A DNA stretch of 64,000 nt, taken from contig NW_024104669.1 of assembly GCF_003945595.2 (NCBI RefSeq), forward strand, positions 248,001 through 312,000, written 5' to 3'. The translations under genes and the position numbers were made by a program. Under the pieces are notes generated by a model. It was not told the DNA's origin and did no database searches. It saw nothing but the letters and a program-made list of their open reading frames with translations. Shown here piece by piece: positions 23,213-35,999 of this stretch; positions within the stretch are counted from its first letter, which is position 1; each line of letters starts with the position of its first letter. This DNA is from Pipra filicauda (lineage: Eukaryota > Chordata > Aves > Passeriformes > Pipridae).

Positions 23213-26200
23213 CTGTACAAAGAAAACAAAAGTCAGTGGAAAACTAGGCACAAAGCATACTAGGCCACTATTTAAAAATTAGAGCTTTCTACATCTGATG
23301 TCCTACAAACAGGAACACACACACCCTCTACAAAAAAACAAATATTTTTTTACTCTGTTCACCCTCCATTTGCCAGGGATAAGGATAAGCCACACGCACT
23401 TGGCTTTAAAACAGCAGAATTATTTTTCTAATTAGAAGTGTTGATAGAAACCAGAAACATTAAAGCTGAAAGTCAAAAGCAGTTCATTAGTTAAGAAGAA
23501 AATTTTGGCTTCAAATGGTCACAAGGCCACAGTATTAATTCTGTCTCATATTTCATCTACCACCTCCAGACAGTTAAAAAAATCCACAATTTGTAACATT
23601 AAGTTTGGTTAATGTTGTCAACAATATGAACAAAGTTACTTTTGCTCAAGCTAGTACTAAGATAACTAAGCAGCAGTCGCTCCTGCTTTTTATTACACCA
23701 AATAATGGGAAAGGAGCCATCAGGGTTTTATGTGCTTTCTGCACAACTCAAACATGCCCCCTATGTTTCTTAAGTGAGGAATTTACTGCCGGGTGAATTG
23801 AATTTAGTGGCAGCAAGAATCTTCAGTTCTACTCAGAAGCTGAATGATAAAGAAAAGTATGCTGGGTAAGAAATACTCGTCTCACAGGTATAATGAGTCA
23901 TATGCTTATTTAAGTGAATCCTGGAGATCCAAAACAATCACAAAAGAGCAAGATAATTATCACATTGATGTAAGGATTTAATTACAGTTACAAAAACAAT
24001 GGCTAGGTGGCAGACACTATAATAACAAGAAAAAATTCTTTAGACGGTCATATCTCAGTGTGAGAGTAACAGCTAAAATTCCTTAAAAATAAGACCACCA
24101 AACAAAAGACAAGCTTGTGAACTAAGTTTCACTTAGAATCAGTGAAACAAACATGAGCACTGCAGTCATGTTCATAAAATATCCATGATTTTCAGAAGTA
24201 GGTTTAGATATTTTTTTCCCCAGGAAAGAAAGGCTGGCATCAGCATTTTACTGATAATTTGGTAGAGCTCTGGAATATTCAAACCATGAAGATACAAAGA
24301 AGAAAAAAGCCTAACAGCAGAGTTTAATTATTTTACCATTTTTTTTTATACTATGACCTAAACAGTCTAATGCTTAAAGACACTTTAAAGTACTTTATGC
24401 ACCCTTAATAACAACAATAACAATTCTTTTACTGTCTTCTTGCAAAAACAGTAATACTAAGGAGAAGAATAAGCACAACCATGGTGGACACATGCAAGAG
24501 TGAAGTGATTTCTATTTTCAGCAGATTATTCAAAAGTAGTTGATCTGTTAAACATTCAAAACCCCCAAGTTTTTTAATCCTTTCATGACACAGAGCAATG
24601 CTGAAGAAAAATTTTCAAATATGTTTTCTGCTGCATCTAAAGCTACAGGATTCTTTCCTCTCCCCACTCACACCTGACCAACATATATTCTAAGTATCTG
24701 TAACTGTTTGCATGTTAGAAGCCACTGGGCTGGGAGAAGCCTCACATCTGAGCTTTTCATTGTTTATTCAAGTTGGACAATGTCTGTGTTTCTGATCTCT
24801 TATTAATAAGCTCTCAATTCCCCGATACATTGTATAAACCTGTCAAAAAGCCTGCAAGCAAAATTAAAGTATTTTAAGGAATTACTGTACATACAAGGGT
24901 GCTACTCAGCTGATTTTTTTTTGAATGCTATAAGCCACTCCCTACTTTCTAAAGTGTACAGACAGACAAGAGTCCCTTCCATCCTGATCTACCCTACTGG
25001 AAGGTCTCAGAACACCCACTGGAACCAATTGCAGCACTGAATAGATTTTCAGGCTCACCAGACACCCATTCACCCAGCAGGCTAATTGCTTGTACCTTGT
25101 ATTTCAGATCAAGCAGCTCAATCTAAGCAACTGCACGCTTTTCCTCTGGGTGTTCATCTGAGTTACAGTGGAATAGATTTAAGCTAATTGTGTAGTATTC
25201 TTAAAAGAAAGCTTTTTTTCATAGTTAATGACTGTGGTGTCTATAGCTTTCAGACAGAGATGGTGTAGAAGAATACTCTCCTCCAAAAGCTGCCTTTTTA
25301 CTTTTGGGGACACTGTGTGGTAAGGACAGGGAGAATTGGTTTAAGTAAAGCGTAGGGAGAGGAGGCTCTTTACCACTAACTCACCAAATCCAAAAAGAAC
25401 ACTTGTCTAGTAAGTCAGTTTGGATGAAGATTATTTCCTAAACCAGACTTGTCTCCTGTTCGTTCATCCAAAAGCATCTTAAGAGTCAAGAGGCAGGGAC
25501 CAAAAGGAATATATACTAGTAGAAATTTAATGAAATAACTTGCAACAAACCATCAACAATTGGTATAACCTCTCCCAAGCCGCTAAATGGCAATTGCTTT
25601 TTCTAAGCACATCCAAGACATAGAAGCTTTTCCATTTAGGGAAATTAATATAGTAAAAAAGCTAACATTAGCCTAATAACTACTATCCAATTTTCCCTTT
25701 CTGGAAGAAATTACATTGTCTTGTTGAGAACAGGATAGGAAGAATATTGTACAAATTAAAAACAAATTCCTAGGAGCACTGCTACAGCACCACTACAAAA
25801 GAGTGGATATTTGAGAAATGTTTTTTTAAGGGGTTAATACCTTACAGCACAATTTGGGACTGTGCTGTCATCTCATTCTGTTCTGACTGGCACCCCTCCT
25901 GAAGGGGAAGGAGGAGAATCAGTGATAAAATTTGCAGAAGGAAATCTAAAGGGTGGTTTAAGACTTTTTTTTATGTCTGCAAGATGAGTCAGAAATCATT
26001 ACAGTACAGAGTTCAGTCCTTGCTGGAAGTGCTGACTTGCTGCAAGTCATTATTTGACAGACTTGGTGTGGTAACACCACCCATTTTCGCACTTGAAATG
26101 TTAGTTTGCACAGTGCTCCAGGACATATATTTTAAGGCAAACAAAAGCTGTCAAGTGGTATGAGACTTCTACACAGGCACGTAATTGCTTTCTTTGAAGT

Positions 26201-29200
26201 AAGCGTTACATCCTCAGGCTCTTTATGGTTTAACACAATGACTTCCCAGATGAAGAACTCTTAAGATAAAAGTGTACATATTTAAACCCTGCAATTAATG
26301 CAGACATCTGGAATAAAACAAAATGAAAATGCTCTGAAAATAGACTAAACACATGCTTGTCATATGCAAGCATCCATAACACATAACACATACAATTTTC
26401 CTTTTTTCTTTACATTGTCAGAACTACATACTCTTTGGCCTAAAAAACACAAAAAAAATCCCAAACACCCTTAGGTTTGTTTCTTTCATTAAAAATTTCC
26501 TCTGCAAATGACAAAGTCTCTGCATCCCAAACAGGCTCCCAGTAACACCTTTCAACTCCATGTCTTATTAAACAAAATAAATATTTACAAGATTAACAAT
26601 TATACCGATGTAAAAATCATAAAGAGGTAAAAATACATTACTCTCACATTCATTACAATACCAGTTCTTCAGGGGTAGTAGATCAAAGAAGCAGCAGCAT
26701 TTTGTCACTGACACTGGCAATTAAGTACAGAACAGGTAAACTAGAAAAGTAGAAACATGAGTCCTATGTTCTCAGTGCAGGAAATGCCTATTTATAATGG
26801 GAGCATCTTTTTCAAAAAATATTCCAAGATGCCATTTCACCAACTTGCATCCCTATAACTCAGTTAGCTGAATGAAGCCACTGAGGTCAACTGATGGAAA
26901 TGCTGAAATAGGTGTCTTTTTGCATTACTCAAGTTACCTCTCAGTAGAAATCCACTGAGGGTCATAGAGTACCTGTACAGTTTAGGTTAGCTGCATCCTA
27001 CCATTCTCTCAGGAGCATTCCACACAGTTAAACGAGCAATGTAACTGAGCAATTATGCTGAAGTAAGCAAGCAAAGGGGGTAGATACTAAAAAATAATGC
27101 CCCATCCTATATCTTCTATAGGAACCATGCTTTCAGGAACCTTCCGTATTCTTGAAGTTTGAATACATTATTCAGAGCCAATAAGCTCACAAAGCTTACA
27201 AAAAATGAGTACTCTTGTACATACATTTCCATGGTGTACCAGACCACCACTTCTCTTTCACAACAGTACAGTCACTTCCCTACCCTTTCCTCTTACTTGC
27301 TTAGTCAGTATTAGTATTTGGGCTCCCCCACTGCACCCTAACACTCCAAACTCCCAGCTCTCCTGTTCCCCAGTTGCCACCCAGCTCCATTTAAACAAAG
27401 TCAAGAGAGCTTTAAAGGTTAGCCAGTCCAGATAGCTACTGCTTCCACTTGGCTCGCTAATAGATCAGATTTCCATTGCTAATTCCCATCATTTCCGATA
27501 AACCAGATGTGGCAATACATAAAACAGATTTTTAAAGGAGCAAGACTTCAGGCCACAGTTGCTAGACTGCTCAGGGAGCCAGTGCATGAAGAGCAAGACA
27601 GAACTAAACCCCAAGTTCTTCCTTAGCCAGTGTCATACAAGGACAAGAGTGGGATAGAGAAAATTATAAAAAGGAATCAAGATTAATGGGAATGTAAGTA
27701 CACCTTTAGACAGAAGATTTTTATTTGAGTTCCATCAGAACATAACATTACAGTTGTATTTAAAAGTTCAATTGACTTTTCTCCCATTAAATCACTTTGC
27801 AATTTGAGCAAGACTCAAAAGTACCAATCAGATGGCTAACTTGCATCTTAGCTGTTTTTGAGGCAATTACCTCTGCTTCAGCACACCAAAACAGGTACAG
27901 ATTCCCTGGCAAACGCTACTGCTACCTGCATCACCACTACACTCAATACTGATCTACTCATATTTGTGTACAGTACATTATTACTGAACACATACTAGAT
28001 CCAAGTTCAAAATTAACACACATCATCTCAGCATTCAGCTGCAAATACTGCAAATCCAGTGGCATTTCTGTTCTAGGACAAGCTATACCTTGCACTATTT
28101 GCCACAGCACATGACTACCAGTTAGAGAAGGAATATCTCAATGAAAGTATCAGAACAGTTTCTCTTCCAAGAGTAAAAACTTCTGTCATGGACAAAATTC
28201 CCTCCAGAATAGCTTTATAAGTTAAAATGCATTTACAGTACATTAAGATTTTCAACTTTATTCACTCCTTTCTAACAATTCTTCTGCCTTTCCTGTCTAA
28301 CTACTTTACTTTATTCCTGTTGAAGTGCAAAATGTCATGCAAGAGTTCTACCCACATACAAGAGCGAGCCAAAACTCAGAACCTGAACAGGAGAAAAAAA
28401 TTTCTCAATATTTTGCTTATAAAAATCACACCTAAAAATTAAGAGTGACATTCAGAAAATTTTCAGTGTTAACTGAATTCACTTGAATAGAGTATTTGAC
28501 TAAAACCAACCAGATATATGCAGTTAATTCAGTAAGTTCCAAACAAAACAAAAGGAATATACCCTCTGGAGATAAAGCAAAAAGTCATGATAAACCAAGC
28601 TCATACTTCACCTCTGCTACTGCGGTTTTTTTCAAAGAGCAAGTTTATCTACATTAAGTACCTTATTAGGAGGCATACTAACACAACTGGCATTTGGAAT
28701 CCTTGTGGTCTGTAAAAAAAGTACCTGGCCCGGTAATATGTACTTAACCATCCTCAAATTCTACATTAAAAAGCATTATATAATTTATGGGTACTAAGCC
28801 AAATAAAAACGCCTTCAGCTAGACAGGAAAAAAGTAATACTGTACAAATATTGTTAAGTCAGCTTAACTCAAACATTACAAATGCATTTAAGACTATTGT
28901 TAAAAACTACATAAAGCTATTTTAACTTAACAGAACATGAAACCACATACATTCCAAAGTCTTCCGTGCTCCTTAAGATCAGCTAAGCGAACTCATTTGT
29001 TTTCAGTTATCATGGTCTGGTTCTTCTTTAATAACTATTTGCCACTTCAAAATATAAAGGCATTTGTAATCGGTACACAATTTCCATCCAACTGTAATTT
29101 ACGCATTCTACTATAGCTCAACTACAACTATTTGTGAAAGTGGATGCTAATTAGCAAATAATAGAGATAAGCACTTGGGAAGGCACACCCTTCATGATCA

Positions 29201-29631
29201 CCATTAGTTACTGTTTACATGAGCAAATTTTAACTATTTCAGTATAAACTACCCTGAGAAATCATACCATCTTCAGCAAGTCATAATTTGATGTTAAGTC
29301 ATACAGTCCAATTCGTTACTTCAGAATTACCACTGAGAGACTGAACTTACAGCACTTCATTTTAGGATTTCTGCAGCCAACAGCCCAAATTCAGAAAAGT
29401 AACTCTATTCACCTACTTTACTCACATATGGTTAAGTCTCTCAGAACTTTATCAGATAATTATATCGAGAAAAGTGTTAGATTAATAAAATTTATAGTCC
29501 CCCACCAAATGAAACCCCATGTAATTTTGATAATCTACATCCAGACAGTTATCTTGCTTACCAAAAAGCCAATACAAGCTGTATTTTTGGAAGTGATTAT
29601 CCTCCCTGCATACAGACAAAGAGAGACTTAC
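23213..29631 (-). other. AZIN1 intron 2, no other gene seen
   Basis: About 6.4 kb of AT-rich sequence with GT at 29631 and AG at 23213. I see no recognisable repeat, RNA gene or long open frame in it. Confidence 0.75.
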
Positions 29632-29769
29632 ATGGACAAGTTAGGAGATGGAACCCTACTATCATCAGCTAGGTTCCCAAGGTGGCTCAGCGTTGAAGTC
29701 GAACTGTTCTCTATAAAGCACTTCTCCTAAGCCCTCTGGATAGTTGTAAACTTGATCAGAGATTTTGCC
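29632..29769 (-). other. AZIN1: AZIN1 exon 2 (5' noncoding, carries PPW motif and stop stack)
   Basis: This 138-bp exon has a strong polypyrimidine tract and TACAG acceptor and a GTAAGT donor. It encodes the C-terminal 34 codons of the upstream coding region, then TGA TGA TAG TAG in frame. The remaining bases lead to exon 3 at 23212. Confidence 0.85.
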
Positions 29770-32700
29770 CTGTAGGAAAAAAAGTGCACACAAAAATAAA
29801 TTTCACAGCCAGAACAGAATAAAAGCTTTATCTTAAAACATTTAACAAATGCCTTATCAGTGCTTTTAAGAAGGCTTGCAACACCCCCTCATGAAAGTTT
29901 ATAATCACATCAAGCATACATTTTTCAAGAGTGAATGTAAACTCTGAGCCACAACAAGTCAGATATACTAAGAACTGCTAAAACACATGAAACTGTTTGT
30001 TTGTACTAATCTTTCACAGTCTGAACTGGAAAATTTTCAAAATTAATGGCAAAGAGATCCCGCTATAGGGTAGTACATCTTAATACTGGACTATCCTCCC
30101 AGAAGTGCTTTTAACGCTGTAACCACTGCATACTTCCCCTCCCCACTTCATTCCTATTTCAGAATTCCCTTGCCACGTTCTTTCTCCCTCTGCTGTGAAT
30201 GAACACAGCATGTGGGTGAAAAATAGTGCTTTATATAGTGAAACTGAACACCACGCAGACTAATCCAGAAACCAGCGAGACCATTAGAAGAAAGAAACTT
30301 ATGCTTGCCTTCAGGAATGAGGAAACATTTCAGCTGGCCCTTAAAGGCTACTACACACAACACCAAAGCAGCATTTTAAAGTACAAGGCTAGCTCATTCG
30401 AATTCAGGCAAAGCAATCACACAAATATGAACATAAAAAGGAAACATTTATTAACCCTGTTGAGAAGTTATTCCTCCTAAAAGGAAAGATAATTTTCATG
30501 GAATTAAATACACTACCAAACTGGTCAAACCCAACATGCAACAAAGGTTCTACAAATTCACTGTGGTATATGGCATGAAACATGGAATGTACCAATCTAC
30601 TGTAAAACTAAACTTTTGCTCATCTCATTATTTAAATACTACATGGACTGACTATAAAAACCTGACTTCTGGGAATCACCTGACCTAAATGATCATCTTC
30701 TCAACTGCATCAGTTGAGCAAACTGCTGAAGTGTACTTTTCCACTTATTCTTGCTCTTGGAAAACTAAACTAGCACACTCTATAAAGTACTGAATAACAG
30801 AATTAATGCAACTTGAGGGTAACTTTCACAGCAACTCCACAGAGCAATCCTTTCAGCTTTACCACATAAATTAGCATTTGGTAGCACACAGCACTAAAAA
30901 TAAACCTCAATGCTTCAAAATTAATTGAGATATTAAGAAATTTTGCCAGCTAGAATTAATGTATATGCCTTTTATTCTTCTAAAGCAAGAGTTACTAAAT
31001 GTTACTACGTTTAGTTCTGAGTATGCACACAATAGTTTTACAAAAGGAAAGTGTTGCTAGTTTTTAAAATTAACTAAATAGCTCCACTATTTCCAGTGCT
31101 GTTCTGATTATACACAAGAATTTATATAAATTTTCCAATGACTGTGAATTAAATTTACCTTCCAAGCCAAACAAGTCATTAAACACAGGTGCTTCTAGGG
31201 AGAGCACATGACCTTCAGTGCAAAACTTAAGAAGCCATGCTTTAGCCAAATATCACCTGCAGTATTATTCCAATAAATATTCTCACATGATCCAAGGAGA
31301 AAAGTGTACAGCGAAAGCTCCTGTGGAGCTGGAATGAAAACCAACCATTTTCTGTAGCAACAGACAACTATGAGCTCTGCTGAGTTCTAATTGTCCTTGA
31401 GAATTTCTTTTAAATGAGAATTATTTATCTAAAGGATCTACACAAACATATACAAAATAGTCTGACTGCTCTCTTTTGTGCAGGTTTGCCAATTCTAAAC
31501 ATTCAGAGAAAAATAGTGCAATTTGAGCCTTTCCAATCAGTCATTTCAGTCTGCTTTAACCAGCACAAAGAGGGAGTTTGCTGTACTGTGGCAGAGCAGG
31601 GCTACCATTTTAAGTACCAGAAGTGTATTAGATGTCCATAACCCATAAGGACAAAGCCAGCTTTACAAGAATTGCATGTCATCAGCAGCAATGAAGCATC
31701 CATTGCTTAAGGGTCTTAAAGTAGGTATAAAAGCATTCTTTGCTAAGCAGTGAGCTCTGAGTTGTAGGAATAATCAGCAAGGCAGCTCTGCCTTTTAATA
31801 CTCAAGTGACACCTACATGCATGTATCTATCATCTCTTAGTATACTCTACTAGCAAGCACCTCAAGTTTGACTACACCTCAAGCAACAACAATAGTAGTA
31901 ACCAAGGAAACCCAGGGGAAAAAAAATAAATTACTCCCCATTATCCACAGTGTATAGTTTTGCCAGAACAACTGCATCCCCACAGCAAGCCCTGAGTATT
32001 AAAGAGGCCAGCTAGGGCCAGGCTTTTTCCGGTTCACAGGCCCACTCAGCCCCCCTTATCTGATGCTGACCAGCCTACAAAACCAGGCATCAATTCATTT
32101 TCTTTGAAAAAAAATGATCACTGCATCCATTTCTGAAAAAGAGACCCTTTAGTGGCCTGAGCTAAAATATCCATGAACCAAACCCTAAAAATCTAGAATT
32201 ATGATGACCTTGCACATTCACACCACGTGAAAGACTTGGAGGCAACAAAGTTACTCTGGTCCACAAAAAAACCAAACCAGGTATTTTTGAGTTACAGTAA
32301 GCCTTTTCCAGATCAGAGACAGGACATTGTGGCTAGGCAATCCCCAGGGGGGAGTAGGTCCTGAAGGAAGAACAGGTCCCCGAGGAATTCTCATCAACCA
32401 CTCTCTTTCTCCTGAACTACATCAACATTATTTAGAACTGAAATTTATCATTATACTCAAATTAGCACATCACACAATTAAGCCTCGCTTTCAGGAAGGG
32501 ACAGTCTTAGTTCTCTTCCAGAGCACTCTGTCTCTCCTTTAATTGGAGAGATGGAATCATTTCCAGAGCATACAGCCCAGCATTGCTGCAATGACACACC
32601 TGCAGCAGCCTTCCAGCACAGGGAACAAACAGCGAGAGGCACAGGCTGCTGGCCTGGGGGCAGGCTGCAGTGCTGAAAGGCAAGCCTGCCTCTTGCCTCC

Positions 32701-35537
32701 AGTAAAACTGTCCCCAAAGGAGAAACATTTCCACTGCCACCAAACAACACCCTTTCCCTTCAAGAGCTCCCCCACTCCCCCCTTTTTCTGTGATTTCACA
32801 ATCTTTCCCTGGAGCTTAAAGCCCAGCAGGAGGGATGGGGGGCAGCAGGCTGGCTGGCTGCAGGGGGGTCTCAGCCCACAGCAGGCAGAGCAGGCAGGGA
32901 AGGGAGCTCACCACAGCCCGAGGCACACGGGGAGGGGGCTGCCTTGTCACAAGCATCAGCCACAGCAGCAGCAGCATTGTTCACACGGTGACAGGAAGGA
33001 AAGAACTAGACTGGACCAGTCCAGACTGGAACAAACCCCTCCTACCATCACCATTATTCACAACCCCCACCTCTTCCCCAGCTCCACTGCCTCCCACGTT
33101 TATCCAGGGAAGAATAGCGGGCAAGTGCAATATCCTCTGAGACAAAAATCCAGCAGCCAGGGAGGGCAGAAGAAGTAGGACAGGTCTCCCCTGCAACCCA
33201 CAGCCACACAAGACACACAGCCACGCATCTGACTAGGTGTGTAGCCAGGTCTACGTTGCTTTATTGGACGTCACACGGTGTTTTCATTTAGGGTGGCTAT
33301 AACCGACTGGGACTACACAATCAAATCCTGCTCAGTCACCAGAGACGGCTGCAGAGGTCTGAAACGCAGCGCTTCTCCTGCCTACGGGCATATGTCAGCT
33401 GTGCAGGATTTTGCACTGCAGGAGATGCACTTCAGAAAGGCTTGAAAGATGATTCAAGCTCATTTTCTTTTCTCTTCACCACAACCAGGTTCCCCCCAGC
33501 AAAGATATACATCTTCTTGGGCTTGGAATAAGCCCAGACTGATGACTGAAAAAGACCCGCAGTGCTGTTTAGTAGAGAGCATTCTCCTCAGCCATGCCAG
33601 CTGCCCCATGATCCTGCACTTGCACCATCCCCCTTACACATGCATGAGTCCCCCAGGCTCTCACCGTGCTTTCAGCTCCCCTACCACCAGGAACATACAC
33701 ATCTGCTGATCTGTCACCACTATAACCAATTATGGACACCTCTTCTGAGCTCTTACCAAGCAGGGAACAGCACTGCAGCAAGCACACACACATACTCAGG
33801 ATACCCCACTATCCGGTGCACACACTCTAGATATACACAGAGCCAGCAGCTGAGCAATGACTGGACTCTTCTCCATACTTTCCAAAAGCCACTGGTACAG
33901 CAGTGGCCAACTGGACGACAAAGCGCTGGCAGAGGCAGCCAAGTCAAGGAGGTTGAGGCTCAACTAAGAGACCTCTCGGACTGGAGGCACCAAACCTGCT
34001 ACTGCTATACTAACAGACTGACCAAGGGAAGGGGGAAAGCCCTTGAGATGACCAGCAAACACCCCTGGCAAATGCAGGAGACTGCTAACTGGAAGGAAGG
34101 GCTCCACTTTCGCATGCTGGGGGACCCCACAGACCCTCTGTGTGAAGGCGACTTGTCCCATCATCCCAGCGTCTGTCCCGGAAAGCGTCGCTTGTGCAAT
34201 GCCCTTACAACTTGCGCGGTGCCCTGACAGCTCCTTGGCTGCCACCCTGGTCCTTGGCGTGCCCCCTTGTCCCCCAGTGCCGAGAGGGACAGGTGAGGCC
34301 TCGTGCAGGCGCAGCTCAGGTGAGGGGGGAACCGGAGGAGGGCAGCGGGAGCCCGGATGGATAATCTCGCTTACAGAAGCACAACATGGCCCCTGAGAAG
34401 CAGGCGAGGAGACGCCGCAGCCATGCCACCAGCACCTCTCCAGCCTATGCCCTCGTCACCCACCGCAGCGCCGAAGCCCGTCACACATACGGCCGCTCTC
34501 CCCAGGCCCAGGGGAGCTTCCAGCGTGCGGGTCATCCGCGGGGAAGGGACCCGCCGGCACCCGGGCCGCAGCCTGCGCTCCCCAGCCCGAGCAGCTGCCA
34601 CAGGGCACCGGGGACTGGGCAGCCCCCTCCCTGAGGGGTTCAGGCGAGGACGCCCCTCGATCCCCGTCCCAGGCAGGGGCGCCCTGCGAGCGGCAGCAGC
34701 ACCCGGCGGGCGCGGGTCTCCCGCCGCGGGTACTGCCCCGACTGTGAGGGGGAAGACACCGCGCAGCCCCCCTCCGCAGGAATCCGCCATGTTAGGGCGG
34801 CCGCCGAGCCCCCGCTGCCCGCGGAGCCGGCGGCCCCGCCGGCCTCCCGCGTCCCGGGGGCTGCGGGAGAAGGGGGCCGGCGGCGCCGCCGTAGCGCTCG
34901 TCCCAGTGCCCGGCCCCCGCTGCTACCCCGGCGCCGCTCGCACGCAGCGCTGTCCGCCATGTTAGCGCGCCGGCCGCTGACCCTCCGCCCGCCGCCAACG
35001 ACACCCTCCGGGGCGCGGGGGTCCCGCTGTCCGCCCGCTCGGCCCCCGCACTGCGGCCCCGCACCGCCCGGCGCTCCGTGGGATAGGGGGAGCTCCGGCT
35101 CTGACTCATCCTGCCGCTCTCCATCTGCTGCCGCCGGTCGCAGCCGGTCTCGCCGCACGCCGCCGGGCGGAGAAAGGGCAGCTGCAGGAACCGGCCCCAG
35201 CCCCAGCGCTCCCCGCCAGGAACCGCCGAGGCGGCAATGCTGCCCGCCAGGCGCCCCTCTGCCCTCCCCGGGCGCCACGGCCACCGTTCCCCTTCCCTCC
35301 CTGCACTGCCCCCAGCCCCAGATCGCGGGCAGGGGAAAGCCCCTGTCGCTTCCCCCAGTCGGCGGTGTCCAGGGACGCCCCCGCCCGCTCCGGAGCTCAG
35401 GGTGGGCGTCGCCGCCGCCCCCTCCCTCCCGCCGCCTTCCCCGCGGCCGGCGAGAGCCCCGGGACCCCCGCTCCGGTACTCACGTGAGATAACGGCCCGA
35501 AAGATTTGGTAAATCGTCTTCTCTTTTTAGGCGGAAT
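29665..35537 (-). CDS. AZIN1 upstream conserved coding region (AUU-start regulatory uORF)
   Basis: Splicing 35537-35484 to 29769-29665 gives one open frame of 52 codons plus a stop. It starts at ATT with A at -3, opens IPPKKRRRFTK and ends FNAEPPWEPS. This matches what is known of AZIN1 mRNA: a conserved uORF of about 50 codons that starts at a non-AUG codon (AUU) and has a Pro-Pro-Trp motif near its end. High polyamine makes the elongating ribosome pause there, and queued ribosomes raise AUU initiation and repress AZIN1 translation. The frame, start codon, motif and exon position all agree with that model. The peptide acts in cis as a brake and need not be a stable protein. Confidence 0.88.
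29770..35483 (-). other. AZIN1 intron 1
   Basis: About 5.7 kb interrupting the regulatory uORF. The part near exon 2 is AT-rich and featureless. From about 32.5 kb it becomes richer in G+C, and from 34.39 kb it is CpG island. Open frames of 200-220 codons at 32543-33178 and 33562-34227 show no recognisable protein similarity and are read as chance. Confidence 0.75.
34784..34963. promoter_or_regulatory. paired YY1-like sites in the 5' part of intron 1
   Basis: The decamer CCGCCATGTT occurs at 34784-34793 and 34954-34963 on the plus strand, 170 bp apart; each is followed by AG. It fits the YY1 core, commonly found just downstream of transcription starts. This suggests an alternative minus-strand start or a divergent transcript near 35.0 kb, which is inference. 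Confidence 0.45.
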
Positions 35538-35765
35538 TTTTAAAGAGGGATGTGGGAACCTACAGCAGAAATACAGGCGGCGGCAGCGGCGCCTTCCAGG
35601 GCCATAGGCTGCGGGGGCGGCCGGCGGGGAAAGCGCAGCGCGGCGCTGGGACTGGAGGGCACAGGCGGAGAGAGACAGAGCCGGAGCGGGCCGGGGGCTG
35701 CGGCAGCGGCGGGCGGAGGCGGGAGCGCGGTCGGCGAGCGTCGAACAAGCGACGAGACAGGGCGA
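35484..35765 (-). other. AZIN1: AZIN1 exon 1 (5' noncoding, carries uORF start)
   Basis: The donor is GTGAGT immediately after TTATCTCAC. The 5' end is placed about 30 bp downstream of the TATA box. The exon is very GC-rich except for its last 70 bases, which hold the AUU start of the regulatory uORF. An AUG uORF of 21 codons (35605-35540) ends two bases before that AUU. Confidence 0.8.
35540..35605 (-). promoter_or_regulatory. AUG uORF just upstream of the AUU start
   Basis: ATG at 35605-35603 opens a 21-codon frame rich in alanine that stops at TAA 35542-35540, two bases before the AUU start of the regulatory uORF. It counts only if transcription starts upstream of 35605, as the TATA box predicts. 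Its role is unknown. Confidence 0.45.
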
Positions 35766-35790
35766 GAAGAAGGGGACAACGCCGGCAGCG

Positions 35791-35798
35791 CTTTTATA
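35791..35798 (-). promoter_or_regulatory. TATA box of AZIN1
   Basis: TATAAAAG reads on the minus strand inside an otherwise GC-rich promoter, which predicts a start near 35765. A CRE-like GTGACGC (35829-35835) and a GC box, GGGGGCGGGA on the plus strand (35842-35851), lie just upstream. Ornithine decarboxylase genes have a comparable TATA, CRE and GC-box promoter. Confidence 0.7.
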
Positions 35799-35999
35799 GA
35801 GCGGGAGGGCGAGGCGGGACCAGCGACAGCGTCACCGCACCGGGGGCGGGACCCGCCACCGCCCCCCGCGGCCGCGGGGCGCGATGGGCGCGGGGTGCGA
35901 CCGCCCCGCGGGGCAGGTGTGGGTCCCCGGCGCGGCTCTTGGGTCCTCGTCGGCGGCTCGGCCCGGCCGGCACCGAGGCTGCTGCAGGAAAGGCCAGGT

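Larger units (their letters stand above)
8790..35765 (-). other. AZIN1: AZIN1 gene, whole transcription unit
   Basis: The unit runs from a TATA-containing CpG-island promoter to a distal AATAAA. It has twelve exons: two 5' noncoding exons (about 35765-35484 and 29769-29632), a third exon (23212-23015) holding the end of the leader and the start codon, and nine further coding exons ending at 11086, followed by a 3' UTR of about 2.3 kb. Every inferred intron begins GT and ends AG, and the coding phases join without a frameshift. The transcription start and cleavage site are inferred from the TATA box and the AATAAA, so the outer ends are approximate. In mammals AZIN1 lies between KLF10 and ATP6V1C1; neither is visible here. 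Confidence 0.93.

Noticed and set aside
32543..34227. Plus-strand open frames of 211 and 221 codons
   Set aside because: Located in AZIN1 intron 1, of low-complexity composition, with no family resemblance and no splice signals I could support.
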